From Asparagopsis taxiformis (Eukaryota; Rhodophyta; Florideophyceae; Bonnemaisoniales; Bonnemaisoniaceae), in the NCBI GenBank assembly GCA_030407315.1, contig JALQPE010000465.1, forward strand, positions 1 through 64,000: a stretch of DNA of 64,000 bases, written 5' to 3'. Positions 53,527 to 63,502 of the stretch are shown one piece after another. The notes under the pieces are model-generated. The model had not been told where the DNA came from and searched no databases. It saw nothing but the letters and a program-made list of their open reading frames with translations. The translations under genes and the position numbers were made by a program. Each line of letters begins with the position of its first letter. Position 1 is the stretch's first letter.

Positions 53527-55110
53527 TTGGACCGGACCCTGTGTGGGTCCCGATTCGAGCGGCTTTTTTATGGCCCATTTGAACAACCCCGAGTGGTCCT
53601 GTGGTCTGTCGACACAGCAGTATACGGGTGCTCAACATGTCTACATTTAGAATTTTTGGTATGGACAGTGTGTAGTGGTTGTATCTTCGGCCTGGACATA
53701 TGACGTGTGCTGGTGAATGAATGAATGAATACTCGAAATCGTACGATTTGTTGCGGAAACACGTCTTATATATTTGCATCGCTGCCTTGCTTGGACAAAA
53801 AGTACATGTGTGGATTGTATGCCCTGCAACAGTAACCATAGATAGGTATGCTCTGAAAGGGAACCAGCCAAGCTAGGAATACAGCTGTCTTGGACAAGTA
53901 GTTGAAATATGAAGTTTGTTCAGTAGTTACGAATTGGATAAACACACTTTTCGAAGCAAGCACAAATCGTGCTGTGAACAGCTGGTGTCATTGGGATTCG
54001 CACACGAGCAAAACTACTGGCTGCTGCGGATAAATGAAGACTGATCAGTTCAGCCTCCACAAAAATGAATCTAACAAATATTAGTGCCGGACGGAGTCAT
54101 GGCTACAGTTGTATTGCCTGCCATCAGTATACCAATGCTAGAAAGAATCATGTGCAACCATAATCATTCATGGGGTGTGATGGCGTGCATGATTCGAGAC
54201 TTTTGAAAGGGGAGACTTGGGAAGCATCCAATAAGCCAGAATCAGAAGCTAGCTATCCTGCAGAATCAGTCGTAAATCTCCACATCCGATGTATTATTGG
54301 ATGCTTGTGCTGAGAGGAAAGCTCCTTGCAGTGAGGTTCCATTGTGAGAAAAACCACTACACGTCTTGTCATACAGGGTAAAACACGGAAGGATAATTCA
54401 CCAGACAAGCTTCACGTATATCCACTTTGCCAATCTCTCATTGAATCATTGCTGAAGTTCAATTAGCTCTTTAATACACTAGTACAAACACATCGTGATC
54501 GAATTGGCATATACCTGCTCTGTTACTTGCTATCTGCCACATGTGTCCTGCAGAAGTGACATTGCACAATGATACGATAGGACGATTGCTGGAGATCTGT
54601 AGCCAGCAATATCCTTCCAGCATCAGCTGTCAAATTCATGTCATGCCATGGTGCAAGTGCTTTGGATAGAATATGAATCTTATTCACAAACAGAGTTGAG
54701 GTATTGTTGCCTCTTCTTGTACCTTGTTATTGAACATGATAAGGAGAATGCAAACGGAGATGCACGTGCACCTTACTTTAACATCTTTAGATCTCTGCAC
54801 AGTAAATCTATTGTCTCTAGTTTCAGAGTGTGTGCGGGACAGACAGTTGATGTTGTGGATCGTGGTAAGGATTCGATAGCATTTGGAGGGGCGCCGTTCA
54901 TTGTTACCGATCAGTGCATTACATTGCATTGTAGTGCAGTAAGGCTGTGCGGGTGGGCACGCTCGATCCCTGTGTTCTATCCCAATATAAAGTACCGTGC
55001 CCAGTTGAGAAGTGCAGTCTATTCGTGATTACCGACCACAGTCAGAACAACCAACTCAATACCCCAACATCAACACCAATCGACGCTAACAATAGTCAAT
55101 CTTTGAAATC
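53527..55110. other. Intergenic region between divergent genes, right arm
   Basis: Mirror of 26979-28562. Contains TATATAAG (53766-53773, minus) for the CCA-enzyme gene and TATAAAG (54986-54992, plus) for the secreted-protein gene. No gene is recognised. Confidence 0.45.
54986..54992 (+). promoter_or_regulatory. TATA box of the secreted-protein gene (right copy)
   Basis: TATAAAG about 120 bp before ATG 55111, followed by an A/C-rich leader without upstream ATG. The mirror copy is at 27097-27103. Confidence 0.5.
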
Positions 55111-55575
55111 ATGGCCAGAATCGCTTCTGTTCTCTGTGCACTCTTAATGCTGGCGTGCCTATATACCAGTGTTCACGCACAGAATGATAACGACGTTTCG
55201 AATTCCATCGGTGGAAGCGGCAGCTTCCCCGAAACATACGGTGTCTTCATCATATGCGAGGGTCGGGAATTCTCCGAACGGGTTGAGGCGAGGCTCTTCA
55301 CTAGCGAGGAGCCGCTGAGGGTAACTGCTCGAGACTGCAGACGGGAGAGAGTGAGGGGAAGGGCGTTTGGAGACTCTGTCACGGATCACGCTGCATTGTG
55401 GCGCGATCAGAGAAATGGATTTGACGAACTGAGAGACTATTTCGAGGAGCTGTACCTGTGCGACGAAGACGGGCAGGTGATTGTGGAGAGATTCTCAAGT
55501 TCCAGGTACAGCAGTATCTACGAGTGTGGCCCAGCATTTGAAGCACACGTTGTGAGGTTTGAATACGAGGGATAG
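55111..55575 (+). CDS. Small secreted Cys-containing protein (right copy)
   Basis: Same 154-residue protein as at 26514-26978: signal peptide of about 23 residues, then an acidic domain with four Cys. Convergent with RAD54B, 744 bp apart. The function is unknown; the small size, signal peptide and paired Cys suggest a secreted or cell-wall/defence-type protein, which is inference. Confidence 0.75.
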   Translation: MARIASVLCALLMLACLYTSVHAQNDNDVSNSIGGSGSFPETYGVFIICEGREFSERVEARLFTSEEPLRVTARDCRRERVRGRAFGDSVTDHAALWRDQRNGFDELRDYFEELYLCDEDGQVIVERFSSSRYSSIYECGPAFEAHVVRFEYEG

Positions 55576-56319
55576 ACTAGACATACATACTATTGTTGTG
55601 TTGCAACAGTCGGGCGAACGACTGGACGTTGATAGTTTGTATGGGTAGCTAGCTATAGCGCGAGCAGTGCTGCTATGAAATAAATACGCCTCGCTTGGTC
55701 TAGAGCTGCTAGGTCATAGCTGGCTGGTGTCAGAGTCTGAGAGTCCAACTAAGTTTGCCTAGACTGCGATGACCAACCGGCAGATGTTTTAGAACTGTAC
55801 TTTTCGCGCGTATGTCCATCCAGTGTGGATTGGGGCTGCTGCCGCGGCTCGTCACCACAGCTGTGATGGGCATGAGATACAATGGAGTGGCGTGACGTTT
55901 TGCAGCGGCACCGGTGTTGGAAACCGGTTTCTAAAAGAGGACTGCCGCCATAGATCATCTCCCGTACAAGGCAGCGCCTCGAACAAACCGACGGCTGCAC
56001 TTGAATTCAATGCGAAATACGAATCGGGCCATTTTCTGAATATCTGATTGGAAACTGATCATTTGATCACGTTGTCTACTCCATAGACCACGAAGTTTGG
56101 GCTGCCTGACAATACCAAATCTTGGTTAAACGACAACGTGTGCCCTGTCCTGCCCTGTCCTAGTCCAGAAAGTACATCTCATACTAAGATGATAACACTA
56201 TTGCGTGAGAACCCAGCGCACGGCAGTGGTATCGGCAGCAGAGGGAGGGGAGAACCAATCAAGCGTTTCAGTGGCTTGTAGCCCAAGCGGCAAACAGCAC
56301 GCAGCTTCCTGGAGATCGG
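55576..56319. other. Intergenic, right arm
   Basis: Mirror of 25770-26513; no gene recognised. Confidence 0.4.
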
Positions 56320-59283
56320 TCAATTCAAGAAGACGTCATCCTCCAATTCGTTCACCGCTTGGTCCCAAGATGTGGCCGTTGCCCGCACCGTGTTGCTTTG
56401 CACAATGTCTCCTGGTCTGCATACATTCTTCCTCTTCCCCAGCACCTCATTTCTTGGTTCTGCCAAAGGCGGCGCCCCATCGTCAACTCCAGTCTCCTGC
56501 GCCATAGTAGCGGGTACATCTCGCTTTGCAATTTCCCTCCGCGTGCTGACCAGTTCTAGAATTTCAGGGTCATCGTCGCTGCTCGTGCAACCGCTTTCAG
56601 AATCGTCCTCAAACATCGATGGCAGCTTACGATTTCGCTTTATGTTTCTGCTTTGTCTCAATGTGGGTGCGGGCACTGTATCCGAAGAACGACCGAACCC
56701 GTCTCCCTCAATTCGTTGAATGGCGCTGGCGTCGGACTGTGCTTGTTTCGTGTAAAGGTACGACACCAGGCCGTGAGTTTCCAGGTCGGCGTTCAGAGCC
56801 TTGTCGAGTACATCGTCGTGCCCGCACAAAACTGTACCAAAACCGTTCTCCGCCTCAGACAACACTTTATATCTAGCAAACTCTTCGAGCAGGGCTGCTG
56901 ATTTTGGCGCTTCCGAACCGTTCACAGACAGACACTCTTCCTGGGAACGGAACAGCACATCCAGTGTTTCGCAGTACATCAGATCGCCATCGTATTGGAA
57001 CAAATCTCGAAGTTCGGCAGCACTAAAATTGCCTTCCTTCAAAGCCTTTTTACCAGTCGACCTGGACTCGTCTCCACTCCCAATGTCTCCGTCGACAGCA
57101 GTTTGCAGTTCTCCCTTGAAAAGCTGTCGTTGAAAAATTTTCTCCTCTATTGTCCCCGTACTGAGCAAACGATAAACAAACACCGACTTCTTCTGACCAT
57201 CACGCCACACTCTAGCCATCGCTTGAAGATCCGTTGCAGGATTCCAGTCGGGGTCGAAAAGGATTAGGCGATTGGCCCCAATGAGATTGAGACCAACACC
57301 CCCAGCTTTGGCGCTCAGAAGAAATATGTCGCCTAGGGAGTTGTCATTGAATCTGCGAACAATGTCGCCGCGATGGGAAACCGATGTCTTCCCGTCGAGT
57401 CGACACCATGAAATCTTCTTCCGCGACAAAGCTTCTTGTAGCAAGTCCAGTGTTGTTGTGAAATTACTCACCAGAATGACTTTGTCATTGACCTCAACAC
57501 TCTTTTCGCAAATACTCATCGCAACTTGCATCTTCGAAGATTCTGAGATCTTCCATTCCCGCATCCCATCTTTCTCAGCTCGTCGCTCCTCACCCCCGCT
57601 CCCATCGACGCCATCATCCTCGTAGACTTCGTCGTCCGATTGATTGACAAGCACCGGATGGCTGCAAATCTTGCGTAGGTAATTGATGGCACTCAGTGCC
57701 GCCCCAAATCGGGTGATCCCAGACAGATCTGCATACCGGCTCCTCGCCTCCTTCGCATAATCCGCCTCCTGTTCAGGCTGCAGTCTGCAGAATATCGCCG
57801 TCTCTTGTTTCGGAGGAAGATATTTCTCCAGAATATCAGACGTTCGGCGCAAAACAAACTGCGCTGTAATCCTGCCGAGTTCTCGGGCCCGCGCCATTCC
57901 AAGCTTTGCCACAGAGTCACTCGCATTCGAGTCGCGAGAAGCGATGATGGGATTGGCAAACACTGCTCGGAACGACGACAGTGAGTTGAGGCAACCCGGA
58001 TTGACAAAGTCGCACACAGCAAAGAATTCTTCTAGATCGTTTTGGACTGGTGTTCCAGTCACGATAATTCGCCTCCGACACGGCAGCTTTCTCAACGCCT
58101 CAATAGTCTTGTTCCCCTGAGAAGACTTCAGCCTATGGCCTTCATCGCATATAATCAAGCCAGTACCAGATGCGTACAATTGGTCTGCGTAGCTCCGAAA
58201 CATTTCGTATGAAATGATGAGAAGGCGTCTGACATTGCCGTTGATAAATGCAGCTATTCCCTCTTTCGACTCATACGATGCATTTCCAGAGGTGACAGCG
58301 ATGGGGCGCAAGCGGTCAAAGCCCAGCCATTTCTTCACTTCGTTGACCCAATTCTGAACAAGAGAGGCAGGACATACAACAATGGCCTTCTTAACCACAG
58401 GTGTTCCGCTGGGTCCCTGTTTCAACAACGTCCACATGAGAGCTATGGATTGCAGTGATTTGCCAAGTCCCATTTCATCCGCCAGAATCGCACCCTGACC
58501 CACACTCGGGCTAGCGCCATCACCAAGACGTTGGGTGCAACCGAACAGAAATTTGACGCCCTCCAGTTGATGCGGTCGCATTTTCTTCGCGAGATAGGGG
58601 TCGAGTACAACTGGAATAGACTTTCCATCAATGCCGGGCAGCGCAGTTGATTCGAGAAGAATGAATGCATTTGGGGCATTCGGATCATGCATAGGGCCTG
58701 GCGAATTGGATGAAGCAGCTTTCGTTTCGCTTTTCGCTCGGAGCGGTTTGAATTGACGCCGTTTGGATACACCAGCACTGATCGATTTGGAGTTTGATAG
58801 AACAGTTGCCGATATTGATTTCTTAACGAAAAGACGACCAGAGATGTAATCATCTTCTTTAACAGAAGTTTGAACCTCGAGTTGATAAGAAGCCACATCC
58901 AATGTATTTCCTTCCTTCAAACCTCCCAGTGCTTTTGAGTAGCGTTCGAAGCCGACCTTCTTGCCATCTTCGTTTTGCAATTCGACCAGACGGTCTCGCG
59001 TTACCAGAATGTAGCCGTCCAGCCAGGATTTGTGCTTCTTGTTACTTCGCTTCGTGTAGAGGACGGAAAAGTAGAGCGTAACGTCATCTTTGTTTGGCTT
59101 TGCATTTTTGGCAGCAGTGCTTGGAAGCGGTTGTGCGATTCTGGCCAGCGGCGGGCGCGGTTGAGAAGTGTGTGGCTGCGGATTACTGCCGACGCCGTCA
59201 GCTGGTCGAGACGAATGGAGAGGTCTGGGACGGGAAAGACCGGCTCTGAGACGAGGGCGTGAGAGACCGCTACGAGGAAGCAT
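56320..59283 (-). CDS. RAD54B: RAD54B-like SWI2/SNF2 DNA translocase (full length)
   Basis: 987 residues from ATG 59283. It works in homologous recombination with RAD51/DMC1, moving on double-stranded DNA and remodelling joints. Residues about 68-137 (LYFSVLYTKRSNKKHKSW, then DGYILV and YQLEV) form the N-terminal domain typical of RAD54B/Rdh54 rather than RAD54. The motor follows: ADEMGLGKS (Walker A, 268-276), CDEGH (379-383), TGTPVQND, and the second RecA lobe with SAKAGGVGLNL and ARVWRDGQ. An acidic C-terminus ends at NELEDDVFLN. Codons 145 onward lie inside the palindrome arm; the first 144 are single copy. It is head to head with the Treslin-like gene, 389 bp between starts. Confidence 0.92.
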   Translation of the reverse strand: MLPRSGLSRPRLRAGLSRPRPLHSSRPADGVGSNPQPHTSQPRPPLARIAQPLPSTAAKNAKPNKDDVTLYFSVLYTKRSNKKHKSWLDGYILVTRDRLVELQNEDGKKVGFERYSKALGGLKEGNTLDVASYQLEVQTSVKEDDYISGRLFVKKSISATVLSNSKSISAGVSKRRQFKPLRAKSETKAASSNSPGPMHDPNAPNAFILLESTALPGIDGKSIPVVLDPYLAKKMRPHQLEGVKFLFGCTQRLGDGASPSVGQGAILADEMGLGKSLQSIALMWTLLKQGPSGTPVVKKAIVVCPASLVQNWVNEVKKWLGFDRLRPIAVTSGNASYESKEGIAAFINGNVRRLLIISYEMFRSYADQLYASGTGLIICDEGHRLKSSQGNKTIEALRKLPCRRRIIVTGTPVQNDLEEFFAVCDFVNPGCLNSLSSFRAVFANPIIASRDSNASDSVAKLGMARARELGRITAQFVLRRTSDILEKYLPPKQETAIFCRLQPEQEADYAKEARSRYADLSGITRFGAALSAINYLRKICSHPVLVNQSDDEVYEDDGVDGSGGEERRAEKDGMREWKISESSKMQVAMSICEKSVEVNDKVILVSNFTTTLDLLQEALSRKKISWCRLDGKTSVSHRGDIVRRFNDNSLGDIFLLSAKAGGVGLNLIGANRLILFDPDWNPATDLQAMARVWRDGQKKSVFVYRLLSTGTIEEKIFQRQLFKGELQTAVDGDIGSGDESRSTGKKALKEGNFSAAELRDLFQYDGDLMYCETLDVLFRSQEECLSVNGSEAPKSAALLEEFARYKVLSEAENGFGTVLCGHDDVLDKALNADLETHGLVSYLYTKQAQSDASAIQRIEGDGFGRSSDTVPAPTLRQSRNIKRNRKLPSMFEDDSESGCTSSDDDPEILELVSTRREIAKRDVPATMAQETGVDDGAPPLAEPRNEVLGKRKNVCRPGDIVQSNTVRATATSWDQAVNELEDDVFLN

Positions 59284-59672
59284 TGCACATGGGGTCAGAA
59301 TGCATCACGGCATGCATCCAACGGGATATAGATGCAGGTGCAGGGTGAGTGGTCCGTACGTTTCGCGCGAGCACAGAGTTGCGAAATAGTGTGCGAAAAT
59401 TGAAAAGTGGCATATGATTGTCGATCGGGCACGTGCTCATTCACCAGTCACTGTGGCAGCAACCGCTATTCCTTTCAAAATTATTCCAAATTTCAACATA
59501 TTCTTTATGGCGCCAAAACAGTTACAAGGGCAGAAAGACTTGGCGATATGGCCACCATCCGCGCGCCAACTTGGACTCACTATAGGAAGCTGCCACAACT
59601 GCGGTTCGTTTACATTCCGTGCGTTTCGTTCAAGTTAGCCGTCTTCCTGCATCATCCTCATTCTCACGGAAG
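59284..59672. promoter_or_regulatory. Divergent promoter between RAD54B and the Treslin-like gene
   Basis: 389 bp between two opposite start codons. It contains inverted GCATGCA-type repeats near 59310 and a CCAAT-like ATTCCAAATT stretch near 59480. A shared promoter for a recombination gene and a replication-initiation gene would fit joint cell-cycle control; that is inference. Confidence 0.4.
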
Positions 59673-61553
59673 ATGGTGTATAATGCAACGCTTCCAAATC
59701 GCATAGTCGTCCTGCTCATTGACCTCGCCTCCGCTCTGCCGCGAGAAAAGGCCCGAGAAAAAGACGTGCCCTACTTGCAAAATGCTGCCGTCCGTTTCGC
59801 AAACCTTGTCTCCTGCTCCGTCGAAAGATTCCTTGCACAGTTCAATTCCTGCAACGAATGCAATCTCCTCTGGTCGTATCGATTTTTCGACTCCGCTGCG
59901 AAAGTGACGTCCTCCTTTTGCGAGGAACGCTCAATTCTGCAACCAGTTCGACTCGCCAACGTTGAAAAGTTTCGCCGCACAATCGCGAAACGAGTCCGCA
60001 GTCTGGACCCTTGCAACCGGTCCACTACACTGCCATACGGTGCCGCAATTGCAAAGGTCTTGGAGGATGCTTTGTCTGACGTGGATTGGAAACAGTACAA
60101 CGCTGCTTCTTCGATTGACTCCTTTATGGACAATGATGACGGGTCTTCACACGTGCAAAATTTCTCGTGTCGAGGGGGCCATTCCCTAATACCCAGTCTC
60201 TTCTTATTCGGACGTGTCCCGGAGACTGTGGATGCGTTGCACGACTTTGTTGGTCTCTCTTCAAGAAGAGAGGAAGATTTTATGTCGCCCCGCCGTCGAG
60301 CCGCTCGTTCCCTTTTGCAACTGCGCGGTGAAGAATGGGACGACGATGGTTTCAGTCAAATGGAGTGCCAGGATAAAACAGACGATGAGACCGTTGACAA
60401 CTTGAGACAAGCTTTGATGAAAATGGAAAACTTCCAGTCGCAATTGCAACAAATAGTCAAACGTAACATCACATTCGTGTGGGTTAGCAGCCGTCCACAT
60501 CGATATGAACGTCGTCCATCTTCCCAGGGCAAAGTAAGGTCCATTTTCCATGACTGGTTTCTTTCGTATGCAAGGTCCTTTCATATCAAAGACCTCTACT
60601 CTCTACTACTTGACCGTCGCGTTTTACCGGTTCGGAGCCAATCACACGAGCTGGAGAAAACATGGCCGTCATCGAGGAGCAGCATGCACCCGGCTCTCGA
60701 AGAAGAGAATCAGTCGTGCAGACGATGGTCTACAGTTCAAGTGACGTTTCCTCAGCCTAGACAGCAGGAGCGTTCCGGGGGAAAAGATGCTCTCCAGCTT
60801 GCACATTACTTTTTTGCGCAAATGAGTTTCAGTGAAAGCAGTGGATTTTTTGATGCGGATTCAGCTCCACAACAACCGACTCCTCAGCACAGAGTACTCG
60901 CTCTTAGGGGCTTTGTCCCCAACAATTTGCGGGATGATGAGCTTCTCTCATTAGGAAGCTTCCGTGGCGCCGCTGAATTTCTTCGTCCCATAAGATTCAG
61001 CAAGTCTGTTTCGGAAAGCGAATGCGATGCTTCAGCCCGCTACTTTGCAGGATTGCTAGTGGATTTGGCAAGGAGCAGGCAGTGTATGGTTGCAGAGATT
61101 ATGCCGTCGCTCGACTCAGAAAACTCCCGGACTGTGTTGATTTGTGCCCTAACTCCGTCCTGCGCAGTAATCCGTGATTTTTCTGGTTGTGAAGACAAGT
61201 TGGCTTCTATTTCTCTGGATAGTTACAACATTGGCTCAACGCAATCCCCATGCAGCACAAGAGATGGTGCCTTGGAGATGGTTTCGAGCAAGTTTTTCGA
61301 GAACTTTCTTCCAGGTATCTGGCCACCTAGATCAGATCTGGCAGGTTTCGAAAATGATAACGCCCTGACGCGAGCTCTCACCGCATATGCTGGAGTTTGT
61401 GACTCCGGCAAGATATCTGTCGCCTTGGACGGATACACCTCTTTCAGAGATTGCGAAAGGTTTTCATCGACCGCAGATGCGGTTCAGTCTCAGATAACAC
61501 CCAACACAAAAACCGCAACAAAAAACGCTCTGAAAAACTGGACAGAGGGTTGA
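59673..61553 (+). CDS. Treslin/TICRR (Sld3)-like protein, N-terminal frame
   Basis: 626 residues from ATG 59673. The start (NRIVVLLIDLASALP, then LLWSYRFFDSAAK) resembles the vWA-like N-terminus of Treslin/TICRR, with the hydrophobic strand, Asp, and W-x-x-x-FFDS pattern. Treslin helps load CDC45 at origins. The middle region has SFHIKDLYSLLLDRRV and CMVAEIMPSL, plausible for the family but not decisive. The frame ends at 61553, but the next frame, overlapping from 61451, continues smoothly from the A-rich stretch at about 61510-61540 (KKRSEKLDRGLKLLKQLE). So the real protein probably spans both, joined by a frameshift or a sequence error. Confidence 0.5.
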   Translation: MVYNATLPNRIVVLLIDLASALPREKAREKDVPYLQNAAVRFANLVSCSVERFLAQFNSCNECNLLWSYRFFDSAAKVTSSFCEERSILQPVRLANVEKFRRTIAKRVRSLDPCNRSTTLPYGAAIAKVLEDALSDVDWKQYNAASSIDSFMDNDDGSSHVQNFSCRGGHSLIPSLFLFGRVPETVDALHDFVGLSSRREEDFMSPRRRAARSLLQLRGEEWDDDGFSQMECQDKTDDETVDNLRQALMKMENFQSQLQQIVKRNITFVWVSSRPHRYERRPSSQGKVRSIFHDWFLSYARSFHIKDLYSLLLDRRVLPVRSQSHELEKTWPSSRSSMHPALEEENQSCRRWSTVQVTFPQPRQQERSGGKDALQLAHYFFAQMSFSESSGFFDADSAPQQPTPQHRVLALRGFVPNNLRDDELLSLGSFRGAAEFLRPIRFSKSVSESECDASARYFAGLLVDLARSRQCMVAEIMPSLDSENSRTVLICALTPSCAVIRDFSGCEDKLASISLDSYNIGSTQSPCSTRDGALEMVSSKFFENFLPGIWPPRSDLAGFENDNALTRALTAYAGVCDSGKISVALDGYTSFRDCERFSSTADAVQSQITPNTKTATKNALKNWTEG

Positions 61554-63418
61554 AGTTGTTAAAACAGCTTGAGTCCCAAGTCCGGAAGATCCCAAGCCGC
61601 AGGAGCTACGCCGTTGATCCGGAAGATCCCGAATTGTCAACAGTTCGAGAAGTGGAGCATGAATGCAAATTGGGACGCAGAAGCCATGAAGCTTTAGAGC
61701 CTGACGAAAGCATTGTCAATAGTGCCTCTAGGGCGAAGCCGGCTGCAATTGCAATCAAAGATCCTCACGCCCGTGCCGCAGAAGATTTTCATGAAGATGC
61801 CAGTAATGTTCCAGAGTTGAAACCTTCGGATCATTTGCCATCGTTACGCAATGAAACGTTGCCTCCCCTACGAGTGGTAACCGAAGAGCGCCAAGAAGCG
61901 TTTCGAATATCAGATAAATTTCTTTCCAAGGTCAAGTCATTTCACGACAGTTCCCCCTCCGTTCAGCCACACCGTACACACAGAAGACGTGAATCTACAA
62001 GAAAATCCGACCCAGTTGGGTTTGAGTCGGTACATCCATTCCTTGTCGATGATACTTCCCCTGAGAAGATTGTTGAGACTTGTACCACAGCTACAAACGC
62101 GCGATACCCAGGTCCCAAACCATGTGATTCTCCGTCTCGCAGCGTACTTCATGAGAATGCCGCCGCTGACTACAAGCAAATCGTTACAAATGCTTCGGAA
62201 GCGTTCAAACTTGATGCTGACAAACTCGCGAACTCTCAGAATACTAATCTTACATCTGTGGTGCACAAGTGCATGAGTGATTTATCAAATTTGGCACATG
62301 AATTGGCGAAGCTATCGCATCCTTCTGTTCTAACTGCCGTAACGAAGGCATCCATAAGACGCGAGGAAGAAGTCTCTGCAGCGTTTCAGAATGCTCGACG
62401 AAAAGTTCAATCCTCATCAGCAGAGCCACAGGCTATGCAACCAGCACTATGGAAGGCCGCGCTTGATGCTTATGAACAAGTGGTATGGAGAATATCAAAA
62501 GCTGGAAGCGCTGTGCTAGAAATGGTTGACGAAAAGCGGCGTGTCAAATACATCCGTCGTTGCCAGAAACAGTGCAATACTATGCTCTCGTGTGTTCAAG
62601 TAAGTGGGGAAACGACTCCCATCACTATTCAGTCTTTGAATTTGTATCATGAGTCGTTCTCACAATTTTTCTCCGAGGTACTGTCCCATTTCATCCAAGG
62701 AAGCAAGTCGAACGTTTTCAAGGACATACTGGAGAGTATTTTCGAAGGATTCGAACAGAAGTTTGCACCATCAAACCATGGCACTTCAGGGCAAAGGAAT
62801 GTCACTTCGCAATCTGCTGTCAAATGTGATCATGGTACTGGAACATCTACTTCGAATTTAGCACAGCCAGACCCCTATCTGATTCCAGCTGATGACAATG
62901 TGTCGTCACGTTCTCTGAAGAGGCAGTCCAGTCAGTATGGCCCTTCTAAACGGGCATCAGTGTCCAAGCGCCCAAAGTTAGCGCGGAAGGACCCCAAACA
63001 AGTCGTTGCACAAGCCCGACACAAAAATAGACGAGTGGATGCAGCAGGAACACATCGAACTCAATTCTCTCGTCACGTTGGAGATATTTCGAGAGCAAAA
63101 GAGTCTCAGAAACCACTCGCGTTTGCCAAAGAGAGGCACTCACGTAGTGGATATAGCACTGCAAATCGCCAAAAGTCGACACGGAGGATCTCAGATGGTT
63201 CTGACCAAGAGCCACTAGCATTACCGAGTAGAGCGGAGGCAGGTCGCACATTGCGACCACCCGTCAAGAGAGCACTTCTGAGTGAGATCAAGAATTGTGC
63301 CAGGGATACCACCTACGAAGATTTTGACACTGCTATACCCGATGTTTCAAGTTTGGAATGCGGCGAAACGAACGAAATGTTCTCTCTGCCCGGGGCTGAA
63401 AGTTTCACATTGCTATAA
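61451..63418 (+). CDS. Treslin/Sld3-like protein, C-terminal frame
   Basis: Up to 655 codons in the second frame; no clear start of its own (the part before about 61510 is likely out of frame). It has a helical middle (LWKAALDAYEQVVWRISKAG, then RYVKYIRRCQ-like basic helix and ESFSQFFSEVLSHF) and a long basic, Ser-rich tail (SKRASVSKRPKLARKDPKQ). Helices followed by a disordered basic, phosphorylatable tail fit Sld3/Treslin, where CDK sites bind TopBP1/Dpb11; several SP sites are seen. It ends 84 bp before the convergent fructosamine-kinase gene. Confidence 0.45.
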   Translation: MRKVFIDRRCGSVSDNTQHKNRNKKRSEKLDRGLKLLKQLESQVRKIPSRRSYAVDPEDPELSTVREVEHECKLGRRSHEALEPDESIVNSASRAKPAAIAIKDPHARAAEDFHEDASNVPELKPSDHLPSLRNETLPPLRVVTEERQEAFRISDKFLSKVKSFHDSSPSVQPHRTHRRRESTRKSDPVGFESVHPFLVDDTSPEKIVETCTTATNARYPGPKPCDSPSRSVLHENAAADYKQIVTNASEAFKLDADKLANSQNTNLTSVVHKCMSDLSNLAHELAKLSHPSVLTAVTKASIRREEEVSAAFQNARRKVQSSSAEPQAMQPALWKAALDAYEQVVWRISKAGSAVLEMVDEKRRVKYIRRCQKQCNTMLSCVQVSGETTPITIQSLNLYHESFSQFFSEVLSHFIQGSKSNVFKDILESIFEGFEQKFAPSNHGTSGQRNVTSQSAVKCDHGTGTSTSNLAQPDPYLIPADDNVSSRSLKRQSSQYGPSKRASVSKRPKLARKDPKQVVAQARHKNRRVDAAGTHRTQFSRHVGDISRAKESQKPLAFAKERHSRSGYSTANRQKSTRRISDGSDQEPLALPSRAEAGRTLRPPVKRALLSEIKNCARDTTYEDFDTAIPDVSSLECGETNEMFSLPGAESFTLL

Positions 63419-63502
63419 TGATTATTGTGCTATTTATACGGAGCTATTGTAAACTAGACCTTGCTCAATCGCTAATTGGCAGCTGTCGAAACTCGACTGC
63501 CG

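Larger units (their letters stand above)
44071..58851. repeat. Right arm of the giant inverted repeat (14.8 kb)
   Basis: Mirror of 23238-38026. Here RAD54B continues intact beyond the arm end (to 59283), so this is the ancestral arrangement. The inner limit is the DIRS terminus TGTAGGAC (44072). Confidence 0.95.

Noticed and set aside
23238..58851. The palindrome as a pure assembly or sequencing foldback
   Set aside because: Possible in principle, but the three outer substitutions, the 8-nt internal difference, the unique 6-kb spacer and the different outer sequences make a simple artefact less likely; kept as a finding with read-depth test.
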